Shown: piece after piece, positions 1-6,993 of the stretch
How the letters are laid out: every line of letters begins with the position of its first letter
How positions within the stretch are numbered: the stretch's first letter is position 1
Assembly (NCBI GenBank): GCA_023249695.1
Contig: JAHFCD010000044.1
Coordinates: forward strand, 1 to 9,787
Direction of reading: 5' to 3'
Source of the DNA: Elusimicrobiota bacterium
Lineage (GTDB): Bacteria; Elusimicrobiota; Elusimicrobia; UBA1565; UBA9628
DNA: 9,787 nt
Position numbers and translations under genes: made by a program
The notes under the pieces: model-generated
The model's database searches: none
Seen by the model: only the letters and a program-made list of their open reading frames with translations
Told to the model about the DNA's origin: nothing

Positions 1-2
1 GT

Positions 3-596
3 TACGAGAACGGACAGGATATTTGGACCGGCGAGGATGTGATGTCGGTGGCGGCTCGCCTGCTGCTGGAGACGCTGCCGGCCGGAGGGGGCGCGCGCGT
101 CCTGGTCGTCGGGGCCGGCGCCGGCCGCGACCCGGCGCTGTTTCTGGCGGCGGGCCACGAGGTGGTCGCCGTCGATCTCTACGCGCATCCGGTCTGGCGC
201 GGCGCCGCGGCGCGCTGGGGCGGACGCCTGCGCTTCGAGCAGGGGCATTTTCTGGAGTGGGCTAAGGACCGGGGCGAGCGCTTCGACGCCGTGCTCGACG
301 CGGGCTGCTTCCACCATCAGCTCCCGGCCGACTATCAGCGCTACCTGATGGCGGCGCGAGCGCTGCTGCTCCCCGGCGGCCGCGCCGCCGTCTGCGTCTT
401 CACGCCGAATGATCCGGAAGCGCCCAGCTTCACGAAGATCATCGATGAAGGAAGGCTCGGCCGCTACTTCTCCGAGGCGGACCTTCAAGCGGAGCTGGGA
501 CTCGCCGGTTTTCGCTGGGAGCGCTCGCGGCGCCTGCGTCGCGAGCCCTGCGGGCTGCACTACCTCGCCGCGCTGATCCGCCGGGAGGAACCGTGA
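3..596 (+). CDS. Class I SAM-dependent methyltransferase, 5' end outside the window
   Basis: Predicted small-molecule methyltransferase using S-adenosylmethionine; the acceptor is unknown. The frame is open from base 3, and the first visible residues (YENGQDIWTGEDVM) look like the usual N-terminus of this family. The GTG at 39 or ATG at 42 is therefore probably internal and the true start lies a little upstream. Visible fragment is 197 residues. The glycine-rich motif I (VLVVGAGAGRD, fragment residues 33-43) and the acidic end of strand 2 (VVAVD, 54-58) form the SAM site. DAVLDAGCFHHQ (95-106) is the motif-IV region, and LLLPGG follows at about 121-126. The C-terminus (YFSEADL, then AGF) matches the final strands of the Rossmann-like fold. 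Its TGA overlaps the GTG start of the transporter gene by four bases, so it belongs to the same operon as the ligase and transporter. The family is clear; the substrate is not. Confidence 0.88.
   Translation, partial: YENGQDIWTGEDVMSVAARLLLETLPAGGGARVLVVGAGAGRDPALFLAAGHEVVAVDLYAHPVWRGAAARWGGRLRFEQGHFLEWAKDRGERFDAVLDAGCFHHQLPADYQRYLMAARALLLPGGRAAVCVFTPNDPEAPSFTKIIDEGRLGRYFSEADLQAELGLAGFRWERSRRLRREPCGLHYLAALIRREEP
583..590 (+). promoter_or_regulatory. Ribosome binding site for the MFS gene
   Basis: GGGAGGAA lies just upstream of the GTG at 593, within the end of the methyltransferase gene. It supports GTG as the start and re-initiation across the GTGA overlap. Confidence 0.6.
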
Positions 597-1828
597 GCAA
601 GACCGAGGCGGCGGCCCTGCGGGCCAATATCGGCAAGATCTGCTGGCTCAACTTCGCCTGGACGTTTCTGCTGGTCCAGGCCGTGATCGTCCCGTATTTT
701 CAGAAGAATGGGCTCACCATGGCGCAGGTGTTCCTCGTTCAAACGATGTTCTCGCTCACGCTCTGCCTGCTCGACGTGCCGATGGGCTATATCTCGGACC
801 TGCTCGGCCGCAAGACCACTTTGCTGGCGGCCTGCGCCTTCAAGGGATTGGGAGGGGCGGCGCTGGCTTGCTCGCGCACGCTCTCCGGTTTCGCCGCCGC
901 GTACGTGCTGATCGGCGTGGCCAACAGCCTTTATTCCGGGACCGACACGGCGCTGATGTACGAGAGCTGCGAGGCCCTGCCGGGGGAGCGGGCCGCGACG
1001 AATATCTTCGGTCGCCGCGTCTATTTCGCGCAGACCGGGATGATGGCCGCGGCGATCATCGGAGGCATGCTGGCTCAGAAGTCGCTGGAGCTGACCGTGA
1101 TCCTCAACGCCGTGTTCGCCTGGGCGCCGCTCTTGATCTGCCTGACCCTGCGCGACGCGCCGCGCCGGTCGTTGGACAGGAGCTCGCATCGGGCCAACGC
1201 GAAGCGCGTGCTTCGGGAGCTTTTCTCGCGCTCACGGCGCTTGCGCCTCGTCATAGGCGCCGCCGTGCTCTATGGCGCGGCACCCGTGCTGGCGCTGTTC
1301 GCCTTCCAGGGCTACTGGCGCTCGCGGAACATGCCGCTGGCCGCTTTCGGCGCGATCGCGGCGGTCTACAGCTTGACCGGGGCGCTCTCGGGTCTTTGGG
1401 CTCAACGGGTTCAGAAACGCCTGGGCCGCCGAGGCGTCTACCTGGCGATCGGGGTTCTGCCCGTAGCGGGATTTCTCGGCGCCGGGCTCGCCCCGGTGGC
1501 GGCGGGCGCCGTGTTCGGGCTCTGCCTGGAGCTCGGCCGAGGCTTGACCCAGGCCCTCCTCGGCGAGGCCTTGAACGACGGCATGTCGTCGGACATTCGA
1601 GCGACGGCGAACTCGGTCGTGAGCTTCGGTTCGAGGCTGGCCGTGGCCGCGCTCGGGCCTTGTTTCGGCGCGATCGCGGACGCGCGCGGATTTTCGTGGG
1701 CGTTTTCCGGCATGGCTTTGATCTTCGCCCTCGTGTTCCTGGTCAGCGGCTTGCCGCTGGCTTTGGAAGGAGATGGAGAACAGGTTCGCGAGCCTCGGCT
1801 CGCGGCGGCCCGGGAGACGGTATCATGA
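593..1828 (+). CDS. Major facilitator superfamily transporter, probable exporter
   Basis: Inner-membrane secondary transporter of 411 residues, the normal size for a 12-helix MFS protein. The start is a GTG in a 4-base overlap with the previous stop, backed by a Shine-Dalgarno sequence. Hydrophobic segments are spread over the whole length, with a polar, Arg-rich central loop (about 187-218) separating the two six-helix halves. The MFS signature between helices 2 and 3 is present as GYISDLLGRK (residues 65-74). A weaker copy, QKRLGRRG (274-281), sits at the equivalent place in the second half. EALNDGMSSDIRATANSV (325-342) resembles the conserved loop-helix of drug-efflux and sugar-type MFS proteins. 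Wedged between a methyltransferase and an ATP-grasp ligase, it most likely exports the operon's product; this is inferred from context, and uptake cannot be excluded. Confidence 0.92.
   Translation: MSKTEAAALRANIGKICWLNFAWTFLLVQAVIVPYFQKNGLTMAQVFLVQTMFSLTLCLLDVPMGYISDLLGRKTTLLAACAFKGLGGAALACSRTLSGFAAAYVLIGVANSLYSGTDTALMYESCEALPGERAATNIFGRRVYFAQTGMMAAAIIGGMLAQKSLELTVILNAVFAWAPLLICLTLRDAPRRSLDRSSHRANAKRVLRELFSRSRRLRLVIGAAVLYGAAPVLALFAFQGYWRSRNMPLAAFGAIAAVYSLTGALSGLWAQRVQKRLGRRGVYLAIGVLPVAGFLGAGLAPVAAGAVFGLCLELGRGLTQALLGEALNDGMSSDIRATANSVVSFGSRLAVAALGPCFGAIADARGFSWAFSGMALIFALVFLVSGLPLALEGDGEQVREPRLAAARETVS
1812..1816 (+). promoter_or_regulatory. Ribosome binding site for the ATP-grasp gene
   Basis: GGGAG lies eight bases before the ATG at 1825. 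It fixes that start, although the same frame is open far upstream through the transporter gene. Confidence 0.55.
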
Positions 1829-3105
1829 GCGTAAAACACGTCGTGTTCCTGGAGACCAACGCCCGGGCGGCCATCGCGTCGATCGAGACGGTGAAGACCC
1901 AGCTCGGCCATCGGGTCACTTTCATCACCTCGGACCTGGCCTATTACCTGGAGGGCCGCCCGCTGGAGCAGACGCCGCTGCGTTTTGCCGATCGGATCAT
2001 CGAGGTCGCGGACGGCGGGAGCGTCGAGGCGGTGTGGCCTCATGTGGAGCGTCTCCATGGCGAGCACGCCATCGATGCCTTCTTCTCCTTCGCCGGCATC
2101 TATGCCGCTATGGCGGCGAGCCTGGCCCGAAGGCTGGGCGTCCCGCATCTCGACCCCGAGGCGGCCCATCGCGCCTCGAATAAGGCTCTGGCCCGCCGGG
2201 CCATGGCCGACGCCGGCATCGAGCAGCCCGCGTTCCTTTCGGTTGACGACACGGCGAACCTGGACGAGGCGCGCGCGTTCTGCCGCCGAGTCGGCTACCC
2301 GTTGATCGCCAAGCCCGACGACGGCTCGTCCAAGGAGCTGGTCCGCTTGATCCACGACGACGGAGAACTGGCGGAGCAGGCCGCGGCTGTCGGCGCGCGC
2401 GCCGCGTGGGGGTGCGGCCGGGCCTCGAGCAAACGCCTGCTGCTCGAGGAGTTCGTGACGGGACCGCTCGTCAGCGTCGAGACCGTGACCCTCGCGCCCG
2501 GCCGTCACGTTCTGCTCGGGATCACGGATCGTCTCGTCAGCGAGCCGCCGTATTTCGTGGAGCTGGGCGGCAGCTTTCCGGCGGCGATCCCCGGGCAGGA
2601 GGCCGCCTTCGAGCTGGTCGAGCGCGCCCTCGATGCGATCGGCTACGACTTCGGGCCGGCGCACACGGAGATCATTCTGTCTCCCGACGGGCCGCGCATC
2701 GTCGAGATCAATCCGCGGCTCGCCGGCGGGGTGGTCCCCGACATGATCGACGCGACCCGCGGCGGCAGCATATTCCTCGACGTCGTCCGCTTGTTCCTCG
2801 GCGAAGAAGTGGACTGGCGGGCCGAGACGCGCGGCGTGGCCACCATCCGCGCGTTTCAAGCGCCGCGCCGCGGCACGCTCCGCGGCGTCGCCCCGAGCCC
2901 GCGCGCGTCGGACGGGCGGGTGCTGCGCTATCAGATCGTCAAGAAGGAGGGGGACTCCGTGCGCCCGCCGCAGGACAATCTCGATCGCCTGGGCTTCCTC
3001 GTCGTCTTGGAGAAAGATCAGGAGCGCTCGCGCCGCCTGGCCGATGAGCTCCTGGCCGAGACGCTCTTCTCGATCGGCGCCGGAGCGGGAGGAGGGCTCT
3101 CATGA
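1825..3105 (+). CDS. ATP-grasp ligase resembling L-amino-acid (dipeptide) ligases
   Basis: Predicted ATP-dependent carboxylate-amine ligase of 426 residues that activates a carboxylate as acyl phosphate and joins it to an amine. Residues 1-115 form a pre-ATP-grasp Rossmann-like domain. ATP-binding lysines are likely K120 (in RASNK) and K163 (in YPLIAKPDDGSSK). LLLEEFVTGP (205-214) supplies the adenine-contacting segment. The Mg-ATP site is TEIILSPDGPRIVEINPRLAGG (281-302), with E282, E294, N296 and R298. From about residue 336 (RGVATIRAF) to 415 it matches my memory of the C-terminal lobe of BacD/LAL-type ligases. Start is the ATG in an ATGA overlap with the transporter stop. With its methyltransferase and exporter neighbours it suggests synthesis of a small peptide-like compound. 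Alternatives are another ATP-grasp enzyme such as a carboxylase-like or D-Ala-D-Ala-like ligase. The superfamily is certain; the substrate is inferred. Confidence 0.9.
   Translation: MSVKHVVFLETNARAAIASIETVKTQLGHRVTFITSDLAYYLEGRPLEQTPLRFADRIIEVADGGSVEAVWPHVERLHGEHAIDAFFSFAGIYAAMAASLARRLGVPHLDPEAAHRASNKALARRAMADAGIEQPAFLSVDDTANLDEARAFCRRVGYPLIAKPDDGSSKELVRLIHDDGELAEQAAAVGARAAWGCGRASSKRLLLEEFVTGPLVSVETVTLAPGRHVLLGITDRLVSEPPYFVELGGSFPAAIPGQEAAFELVERALDAIGYDFGPAHTEIILSPDGPRIVEINPRLAGGVVPDMIDATRGGSIFLDVVRLFLGEEVDWRAETRGVATIRAFQAPRRGTLRGVAPSPRASDGRVLRYQIVKKEGDSVRPPQDNLDRLGFLVVLEKDQERSRRLADELLAETLFSIGAGAGGGLS
3087..3096 (+). promoter_or_regulatory. Ribosome binding site for the 67-residue gene
   Basis: GGGAGGAGGG ends five bases before the ATG at 3102. 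This is the strongest Shine-Dalgarno in the window and the main evidence that the short frame is translated. Confidence 0.6.
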
Positions 3106-3305
3106 TCGAGCCCGCGCACGCGCCGCGGTCGACCGGCATCGAGCTGATTTGTTCCGAGGTCAACTCGAAATGCGGGAGCCTGCGCGCGGCGTCGCGTCTC
3201 CTGCCGGGCTTGTCCGCGTCCGAATCGGAGGAGATGCTGCTCCTGATGGCCGAGGAGGCTCTCCGGCTGGCGAAGGTCCTCGAAGCGCACCGCCTGCGGT
3301 CATAG
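3102..3305 (+). CDS. Small helical protein of unknown function, DHp-like
   Basis: A 67-residue protein I cannot assign to a family. It is supported by a strong Shine-Dalgarno and a 4-base ATGA overlap with the ligase stop, the same arrangement as the other two operon junctions. No signal peptide or membrane helix is visible. After a polar start, residues 12-34 and 40-64 look like two amphipathic helices joined by a PGLSAS turn, i.e. a helical hairpin. The first helix, CSEVNSKCGSLRAASRLL (17-34), lines up loosely with the dimerisation helix of histidine kinases (HExxNPLG...). Serine S18 would sit in place of the phosphorylated histidine, and there is no kinase ATPase domain. It has two cysteines (C17, C24). 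It might be a partner or regulator of the ligase, or a degenerate signalling fragment; the resemblance is weak and made by eye. Confidence 0.68.
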   Translation: MIEPAHAPRSTGIELICSEVNSKCGSLRAASRLLPGLSASESEEMLLLMAEEALRLAKVLEAHRLRS

Positions 3306-3316
3306 GCCGCCGGCCT
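3304..3316 (+). repeat. Short palindrome in the GT9 promoter region
   Basis: AGGCC, spacer GCC, then GGCCT form a 5-bp inverted repeat that starts inside the stop codon of the 67-residue gene and is followed by TT. It falls between the expected -35 position and the -10 of the next promoter. It could be a small operator or a weak terminator for the upstream operon; it is short enough to be chance in GC-rich DNA. Confidence 0.35.
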
Positions 3317-3317
3317 T

Positions 3318-3326
3318 TGCTAAAGT
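3318..3326 (+). promoter_or_regulatory. Extended -10 promoter of the GT9 gene
   Basis: TGC followed by TAAAGT is an extended -10 whose hexamer ends eight bases before the ATG at 3335. Transcription would start at or next to the start codon, giving a nearly leaderless message. No convincing -35 is visible (CGGTCA at 3297-3302 is weak). The eight bases before the ATG (GGAAGGGG) are purine-rich but too close to work as a normal Shine-Dalgarno. Confidence 0.5.
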
Positions 3327-3334
3327 GGAAGGGG

Positions 3335-4360
3335 ATGAGCAAGGACCTTTGGAATCCCGACCGCTGCAACTTCGAGGCGCCCGGAACGGGGCTGATCAAC
3401 GCCGCGGACTGGTACGGCGCGGCGCGGCCCCCGTCCTTCCCGTCCGAAGGAGACCTGCGGACCCGTTTTTCCGCGGAGCTCAAGGCCCATCCGAAGATCG
3501 AGCTCCTGATCAGCCACAAGGGCGGGATGGGCGATACGGTGATGTGCTCGACGGTCGCTCATGAGTTGAGGCGCCGCGGCGTCCGGAATATCTGGCTTGA
3601 AACGCGCTGGGCCCGGGATTTCCAAGGTCAGCCCGGCTTCGACGGGGTTCTCCCCGAGTCGTACGAAACGGAATGGCTCACGGAGAAGCTGGGGGGGCGG
3701 ATCGTCTACCCGGCGTACGCCCGCGCTCTTCCCCAAGAGGATCGGGAGATTCCGCCGGCGGGCCACATCCTCGGCGAGATGTGCCGGCGGTCCGGCCTCT
3801 CCGGGGAGATCACCCTGAGGCCGTACTTCGCGGTCTCGGGCGAAGCCGCGCCGGAGCTGCCGCGCGACTTCATCGCGATCGGCGGCCTCGGCGATCATGC
3901 CGTGCCGACGAAGAATTGGTTCGCGGACCGGTTCCAGGCGTTGGCCGCGCTTCTTGGAAAAGAATTCCAGCTGGTGCAGCTCGGCGCGAAGGCTCAGCCC
4001 CTGCTGGCCGGCGCGGTCGACCTGCGCGGCCGGACCGATCTGCGGCAGGCGGCGGGCGTCCTTCAGAAGGCGCGCTGCTTCGTCGGCGAGGTCGGCGGCT
4101 TGATGCACCTGGCGCGAGCGGTGGATTGTCCCTCGGTCGTGATCTACGGCGGGCGGGAGGCGCCGCGGCAGTCGGGCTACGCGGCGAACATCAACCTGGT
4201 CGGCCAAGTGCCTTGCGCCCCATGCTGGATCATCAAGAAGTGTCCGCACGACATGGCGTGCATGGAGCTGATCCATCCGGCGGGCGTTTTCGCGGCGGTC
4301 AAGGAGCTGCTGGGCCGAAGCCCCTCCCGCCCGCTCGCGGCCGAAAAAATAGACCTCTGA
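3335..4360 (+). CDS. Glycosyltransferase family 9 (heptosyltransferase-like)
   Basis: Predicted transferase of a nucleotide-activated heptose or other sugar onto lipopolysaccharide core or a related glycan, cytoplasmic or at the inner membrane face. It has 341 residues, normal for GT9. HKGGMGDTVM (61-70) is the N-terminal glycine loop facing the acceptor. TKNWFADRFQALA (192-204) begins the C-terminal Rossmann domain. LRGRTDLRQAA (230-240) and FVGEVGGLMHLARAV (249-263) form the nucleotide-sugar site, including the family's GG-x-MHLA element. The tail has four cysteines, CAPC and CPHDMACM (C294, C297, C303, C309), as in many GT9 proteins that end in a Cys cluster. The ATG at 3335 is chosen because homology-like sequence and the -10 element fit it; the frame is open further upstream without support. 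It seems to have its own promoter rather than belonging to the preceding operon. It is convergent with the kinase gene, nine bases apart, with no clear terminator between. Confidence 0.88.
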   Translation: MSKDLWNPDRCNFEAPGTGLINAADWYGAARPPSFPSEGDLRTRFSAELKAHPKIELLISHKGGMGDTVMCSTVAHELRRRGVRNIWLETRWARDFQGQPGFDGVLPESYETEWLTEKLGGRIVYPAYARALPQEDREIPPAGHILGEMCRRSGLSGEITLRPYFAVSGEAAPELPRDFIAIGGLGDHAVPTKNWFADRFQALAALLGKEFQLVQLGAKAQPLLAGAVDLRGRTDLRQAAGVLQKARCFVGEVGGLMHLARAVDCPSVVIYGGREAPRQSGYAANINLVGQVPCAPCWIIKKCPHDMACMELIHPAGVFAAVKELLGRSPSRPLAAEKIDL

Positions 4361-4369
4361 CGGCCCGGC

Positions 4370-6883
4370 TCAGGCCCAGGGCGGTTCTTTCCCGACGACC
4401 TCGCGAATATGGGCCGCGGCCGCGAATTGAGACGGGTCGTAGCCGGTCGCAAGCCTGATGTTTGAAAATCCCAGGCGGCTGAGCTCCTCGGCGACATCCT
4501 CTCCTTTGATCCCGCCGCCGAGGTTCGAATCGAGATAGAGCGGGGCGTCCTTGGAAACGGCGATCGCGGAAATGTCCAGGTCGGCGAGGAAAGCTCCCGC
4601 GTCGCCGTAGGCCTTGAACGACTTCCCCGCCCGCTTGGCCGCGGCCGTCCAGACCGCCCGCGTCAGGGGGTCGTCGTCGATCAGCACGGCGTCGAGCCCG
4701 GCCGCGGCGAAACCGGCCTTCGCGCGCACGCGGATCGGCACGAAGCCGGCAAGCCCCTTCGGAATCATCCGCGCGCCGAGCCGGACGCATTCCTCGTGTA
4801 TCGCCGGCTCTTCAAAACGGCTCGTGACGAGGATCGCCCGGCTCCCGAGGCCGAGAGCCGCGATCAAGGACAGGCCGGTTTCCTTGCGGTCGAGCAGCTC
4901 ATAATCGATCAGATAGACGGCGTACTTCGCCCGCCGCTCATCGTTCCCGACCCAGGCGCGGAGCTCCTCCGGCGTCGAGAAGTGCGAGGTTTCGCAGTCC
5001 CGCGCTCCCGCCGAGTCGAACCGCCCGCGCCAGATTTGGTGGATGCTCGTGTCGTCGTCGAGCACGACGACGGCGTGGGCCGGATCGAGCTCCAGCGTCG
5101 CGACGAACCATGCCGGCGGCTGCGCCCTGGGAAGGTTCAGGGCCGCCGTGGTGCCCACGCCGACCTCCGAGCGCAGTTCGAGGGAGCCGCCCCAGGACTC
5201 AGCCGCCGTTCGAGCGTGATGCAAGCCGAGGCCGGAGCCGCCGGCCTTGCCGTAGGTCTCGCCGCGCCGGCCCAGCGCGGCGAGAATCTCCGCCGGGATA
5301 CCCTTCCCGGTGTCGTGGATCTCGAGGCGCAGCCGCTCCGGCTGCGCGATCAATCGCACCGAAACCGTCCCCTTCTCGCCGAGCGCCTCGACCGCGTTGT
5401 TGACGAGGTTGGAGAGCGCCCGCTTGAGCTCTCCGGGCTGGACCTTCACGAACAGGCCGTAAGCCTCGGAGTCGGCCTGGTTGTGAATGACGATGCCGAT
5501 CTTGGAGCGAAACTGCATCCGCTTCTCCGTGATCAGCGGATCGATGAGGCTGGACAGGAGCTGCACGCTGGGCCGGTCGTCCGCGGACGCGCGGCGGCCG
5601 CGGCTCTTCTCCAGCAGGCCGTTCGCGATGTCGTTGATCCGGCTGACGGCGCCGCGGACCAATTGGCGATCGCCTTCGGGGATGTAGGCGGCCTTGCCGG
5701 CGACGGAATCGAGCGCCGCGAGAGGGCTGCGGATGTCGTGCGCCACCTGACGCGCCAGCTCGAAGAGGGCCTTTTCCTTTTCCGCCGAGGCGAGCTCGGC
5801 TTGGCTGGCGCTGAGCCGCTCGAGCATGTCGTCGAACTTACCCGCCAGCACGCCGACCTCGTCGGGGCCGCCCATCCGCAGGCGCGCGTTCCAGTCGCCC
5901 GATCCGGCGATCTGTCCGACTCGTTCGCCCATCGACACGAGCTTCTTGACGAGATGCCGGGAGAGGAGGTACGCCATGACGGCGCTGAGAGCCAAGGCGA
6001 TCAGGCCGATGACGAGGAACCACCGTCTGATGCCGGCAAGCTTCGCGTCGAGGTTCGCGCGGGAGACCTCCGTCCTGAGGACGTAGTAATACTTCCCGTC
6101 GGGGAGGGTCAGCCCTTTCGTCCGGCACTCGCAGCAGTCCTCCGTCGTCGTCGGCACCCTGGTGAAGAACACGAATCCGGATTTCGAGACCTCGGGGACG
6201 TCGAACGGAACTGCCGTCGCGTCGAAGCGGGCCCCCGCCGGCGCCGGCGTGCCGTCGGAATGCACGTAGCCGAGGGTGTTGCCGTTCGGCGTGAAGAGCC
6301 CGATCGAGACGATGTTTCGATCGGGCTTCATCGCGTGCTTGAGCGTGTCGCCGACGAAATCCATCGCCACGCTCGCCTCGAGGACGCGGGTGCGGTCGTG
6401 GTTGGGAATCATTAAGAACTTGAACGGCCAGGAGAGGTCCGGCGCGCGAAGGATCGGGGTCATCGCGATCAGCGATCGCCCCGTGAGGAGGCCGCGATAG
6501 CCCTCGCAGTAGGAGAAGAGCGGCTTCTCCTTTTCAATGGGCCAGGTCCAGGTCGACCGGATGTAGCGGCCCTGATCGTCCGTGATGTAGAGGTTGAACA
6601 TGTGAAGCTCGTCCCGGAGCTTCTTGAGGCCGGCGGTCGAGAGCAGGCCGTTCTGCCGCTCCCGTTCGCGCAGAACGTACGCCGCGTTCTTCATCAGCAG
6701 CTCGGTGACGACGTCGATCTGATTGAGCGTGTCGCCGATCTGCTGGGAGTAATTCCGGTATTGCCGGGAGTAATCGGCCTCCGCCTGAGCGCTGACCCGC
6801 TTCAAAATCACGATCTCCGAGATGGTCAGGACCGAGATCGAGACGAAGAAAACGGCGGCGAAAACCTTATGGAAAAACGTCAT
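4370..6883 (-). CDS. Hybrid sensor histidine kinase with two C-terminal receiver domains
   Basis: Inner-membrane sensor kinase of 837 residues. Membrane helix 1 is at about 8-28 and helix 2 at about 288-308; between them lies a periplasmic sensor of some 255 residues, possibly Cache-like. It contains a CCEC cluster (C250, C251, C253) plus C126. A HAMP linker follows (about 309-361), then the phosphoacceptor helix AHDIRSPLAALDS with H382. The ATPase domain has the N box SNLVNNAVEAL (N495, N496), G1 DTGKGIP (524-530) and G2 GGSGLGL (548-554). Receiver 1 spans about 604-715 (acidic DDD 609-611, D660, T687, K709). Receiver 2 spans about 731-832 (DDD 736-738, D785, T813). There is no output or HPt domain and no response regulator gene nearby, so partners must be elsewhere. 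The start at MTFFHKVF is chosen over upstream codons because the membrane helix and a -10 element fit it. All catalytic residues appear intact. Confidence 0.93.
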   Translation of the reverse strand: MTFFHKVFAAVFFVSISVLTISEIVILKRVSAQAEADYSRQYRNYSQQIGDTLNQIDVVTELLMKNAAYVLRERERQNGLLSTAGLKKLRDELHMFNLYITDDQGRYIRSTWTWPIEKEKPLFSYCEGYRGLLTGRSLIAMTPILRAPDLSWPFKFLMIPNHDRTRVLEASVAMDFVGDTLKHAMKPDRNIVSIGLFTPNGNTLGYVHSDGTPAPAGARFDATAVPFDVPEVSKSGFVFFTRVPTTTEDCCECRTKGLTLPDGKYYYVLRTEVSRANLDAKLAGIRRWFLVIGLIALALSAVMAYLLSRHLVKKLVSMGERVGQIAGSGDWNARLRMGGPDEVGVLAGKFDDMLERLSASQAELASAEKEKALFELARQVAHDIRSPLAALDSVAGKAAYIPEGDRQLVRGAVSRINDIANGLLEKSRGRRASADDRPSVQLLSSLIDPLITEKRMQFRSKIGIVIHNQADSEAYGLFVKVQPGELKRALSNLVNNAVEALGEKGTVSVRLIAQPERLRLEIHDTGKGIPAEILAALGRRGETYGKAGGSGLGLHHARTAAESWGGSLELRSEVGVGTTAALNLPRAQPPAWFVATLELDPAHAVVVLDDDTSIHQIWRGRFDSAGARDCETSHFSTPEELRAWVGNDERRAKYAVYLIDYELLDRKETGLSLIAALGLGSRAILVTSRFEEPAIHEECVRLGARMIPKGLAGFVPIRVRAKAGFAAAGLDAVLIDDDPLTRAVWTAAAKRAGKSFKAYGDAGAFLADLDISAIAVSKDAPLYLDSNLGGGIKGEDVAEELSRLGFSNIRLATGYDPSQFAAAAHIREVVGKEPPWA
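6298..6326. repeat. 10-bp inverted repeat inside the kinase gene
   Basis: GCCCGATCGA (6298-6307) and TCGATCGGGC (6317-6326) are perfect inverted repeats around a 9-base loop. They lie in codons for the periplasmic sensor (PDRNIVSIG). The transcript could form a stable hairpin, but codon choice in GC-rich DNA may explain it. Confidence 0.5.
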
Positions 6884-6891
6884 GGGCCAGA

Positions 6892-6900
6892 AACCTAGCA
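6892..6900 (-). promoter_or_regulatory. Extended -10 promoter of the kinase gene
   Basis: Read on the minus strand, TGC followed by TAGGTT ends eight bases before the kinase ATG. The hexamer itself is a poor match to TATAAT apart from TA---T, and no good -35 is seen. It is supported mainly by having the same TGC spacing and distance as the GT9 promoter. It implies a leaderless or nearly leaderless transcript. Confidence 0.4.
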
Positions 6901-6958
6901 AAATTGCGCTCGGTTGATGGGAAGCGCCTCCGGACACAAAATATTTACCGCGCCCGGA

Positions 6959-6987
6959 TTTACGCGAACGGCGGGAAAGTTGATAAT
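6959..6987 (+). promoter_or_regulatory. Promoter of the outer-membrane protein gene
   Basis: TTTACG (6959-6964) and GATAAT (6982-6987) are separated by exactly 17 bases, the best sigma-70-like promoter in the window. The hexamer ends six bases before the ATG at 6994, so transcription is predicted to start at about the start codon. There is no Shine-Dalgarno. The 110-base region 6884-6993 is shared with the divergent kinase promoter. Confidence 0.65.
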
Positions 6988-6993
6988 CCAGAG

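Noticed and set aside
114..125. 12-bp palindrome GCCGGCGCCGGC in the methyltransferase gene
   Set aside because: It encodes the Gly-Ala-Gly-Ala-Gly run of the SAM-binding motif, which explains the sequence without any added function.
868..1824. In-frame extension of the ATP-grasp gene upstream through the transporter gene, suggesting a fusion protein
   Set aside because: The extension is out of frame with the transporter and lacks motifs; the ATP-grasp domain begins normally at ATG 1825 with a Shine-Dalgarno.
1438..2859. A 473-codon open frame on the minus strand, opposite the transporter and ligase genes
   Set aside because: It crosses two well-supported genes, has no start signals and encodes an Arg/Asp/Ala-rich composition typical of antisense shadows in GC-rich DNA.
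4361..4369. Possible bidirectional terminator between the convergent GT9 and kinase genes
   Set aside because: Only nine bases separate the stops, and nearby GGCCC/GGGCC matches form no clean stem with a T run on either side.
4796..6415. A 539-codon open frame on the plus strand, opposite the sensor kinase
   Set aside because: It mirrors the kinase codons in a GC-rich gene, its product is a low-complexity Arg/Ala/Asp-rich string with no domain, and the kinase on the other strand has complete motifs.
6904..6993. Longer N-terminus for the outer-membrane protein starting at 6904
   Set aside because: It would put 30 charged residues before a complete signal peptide and would run through the promoter at 6959-6987.
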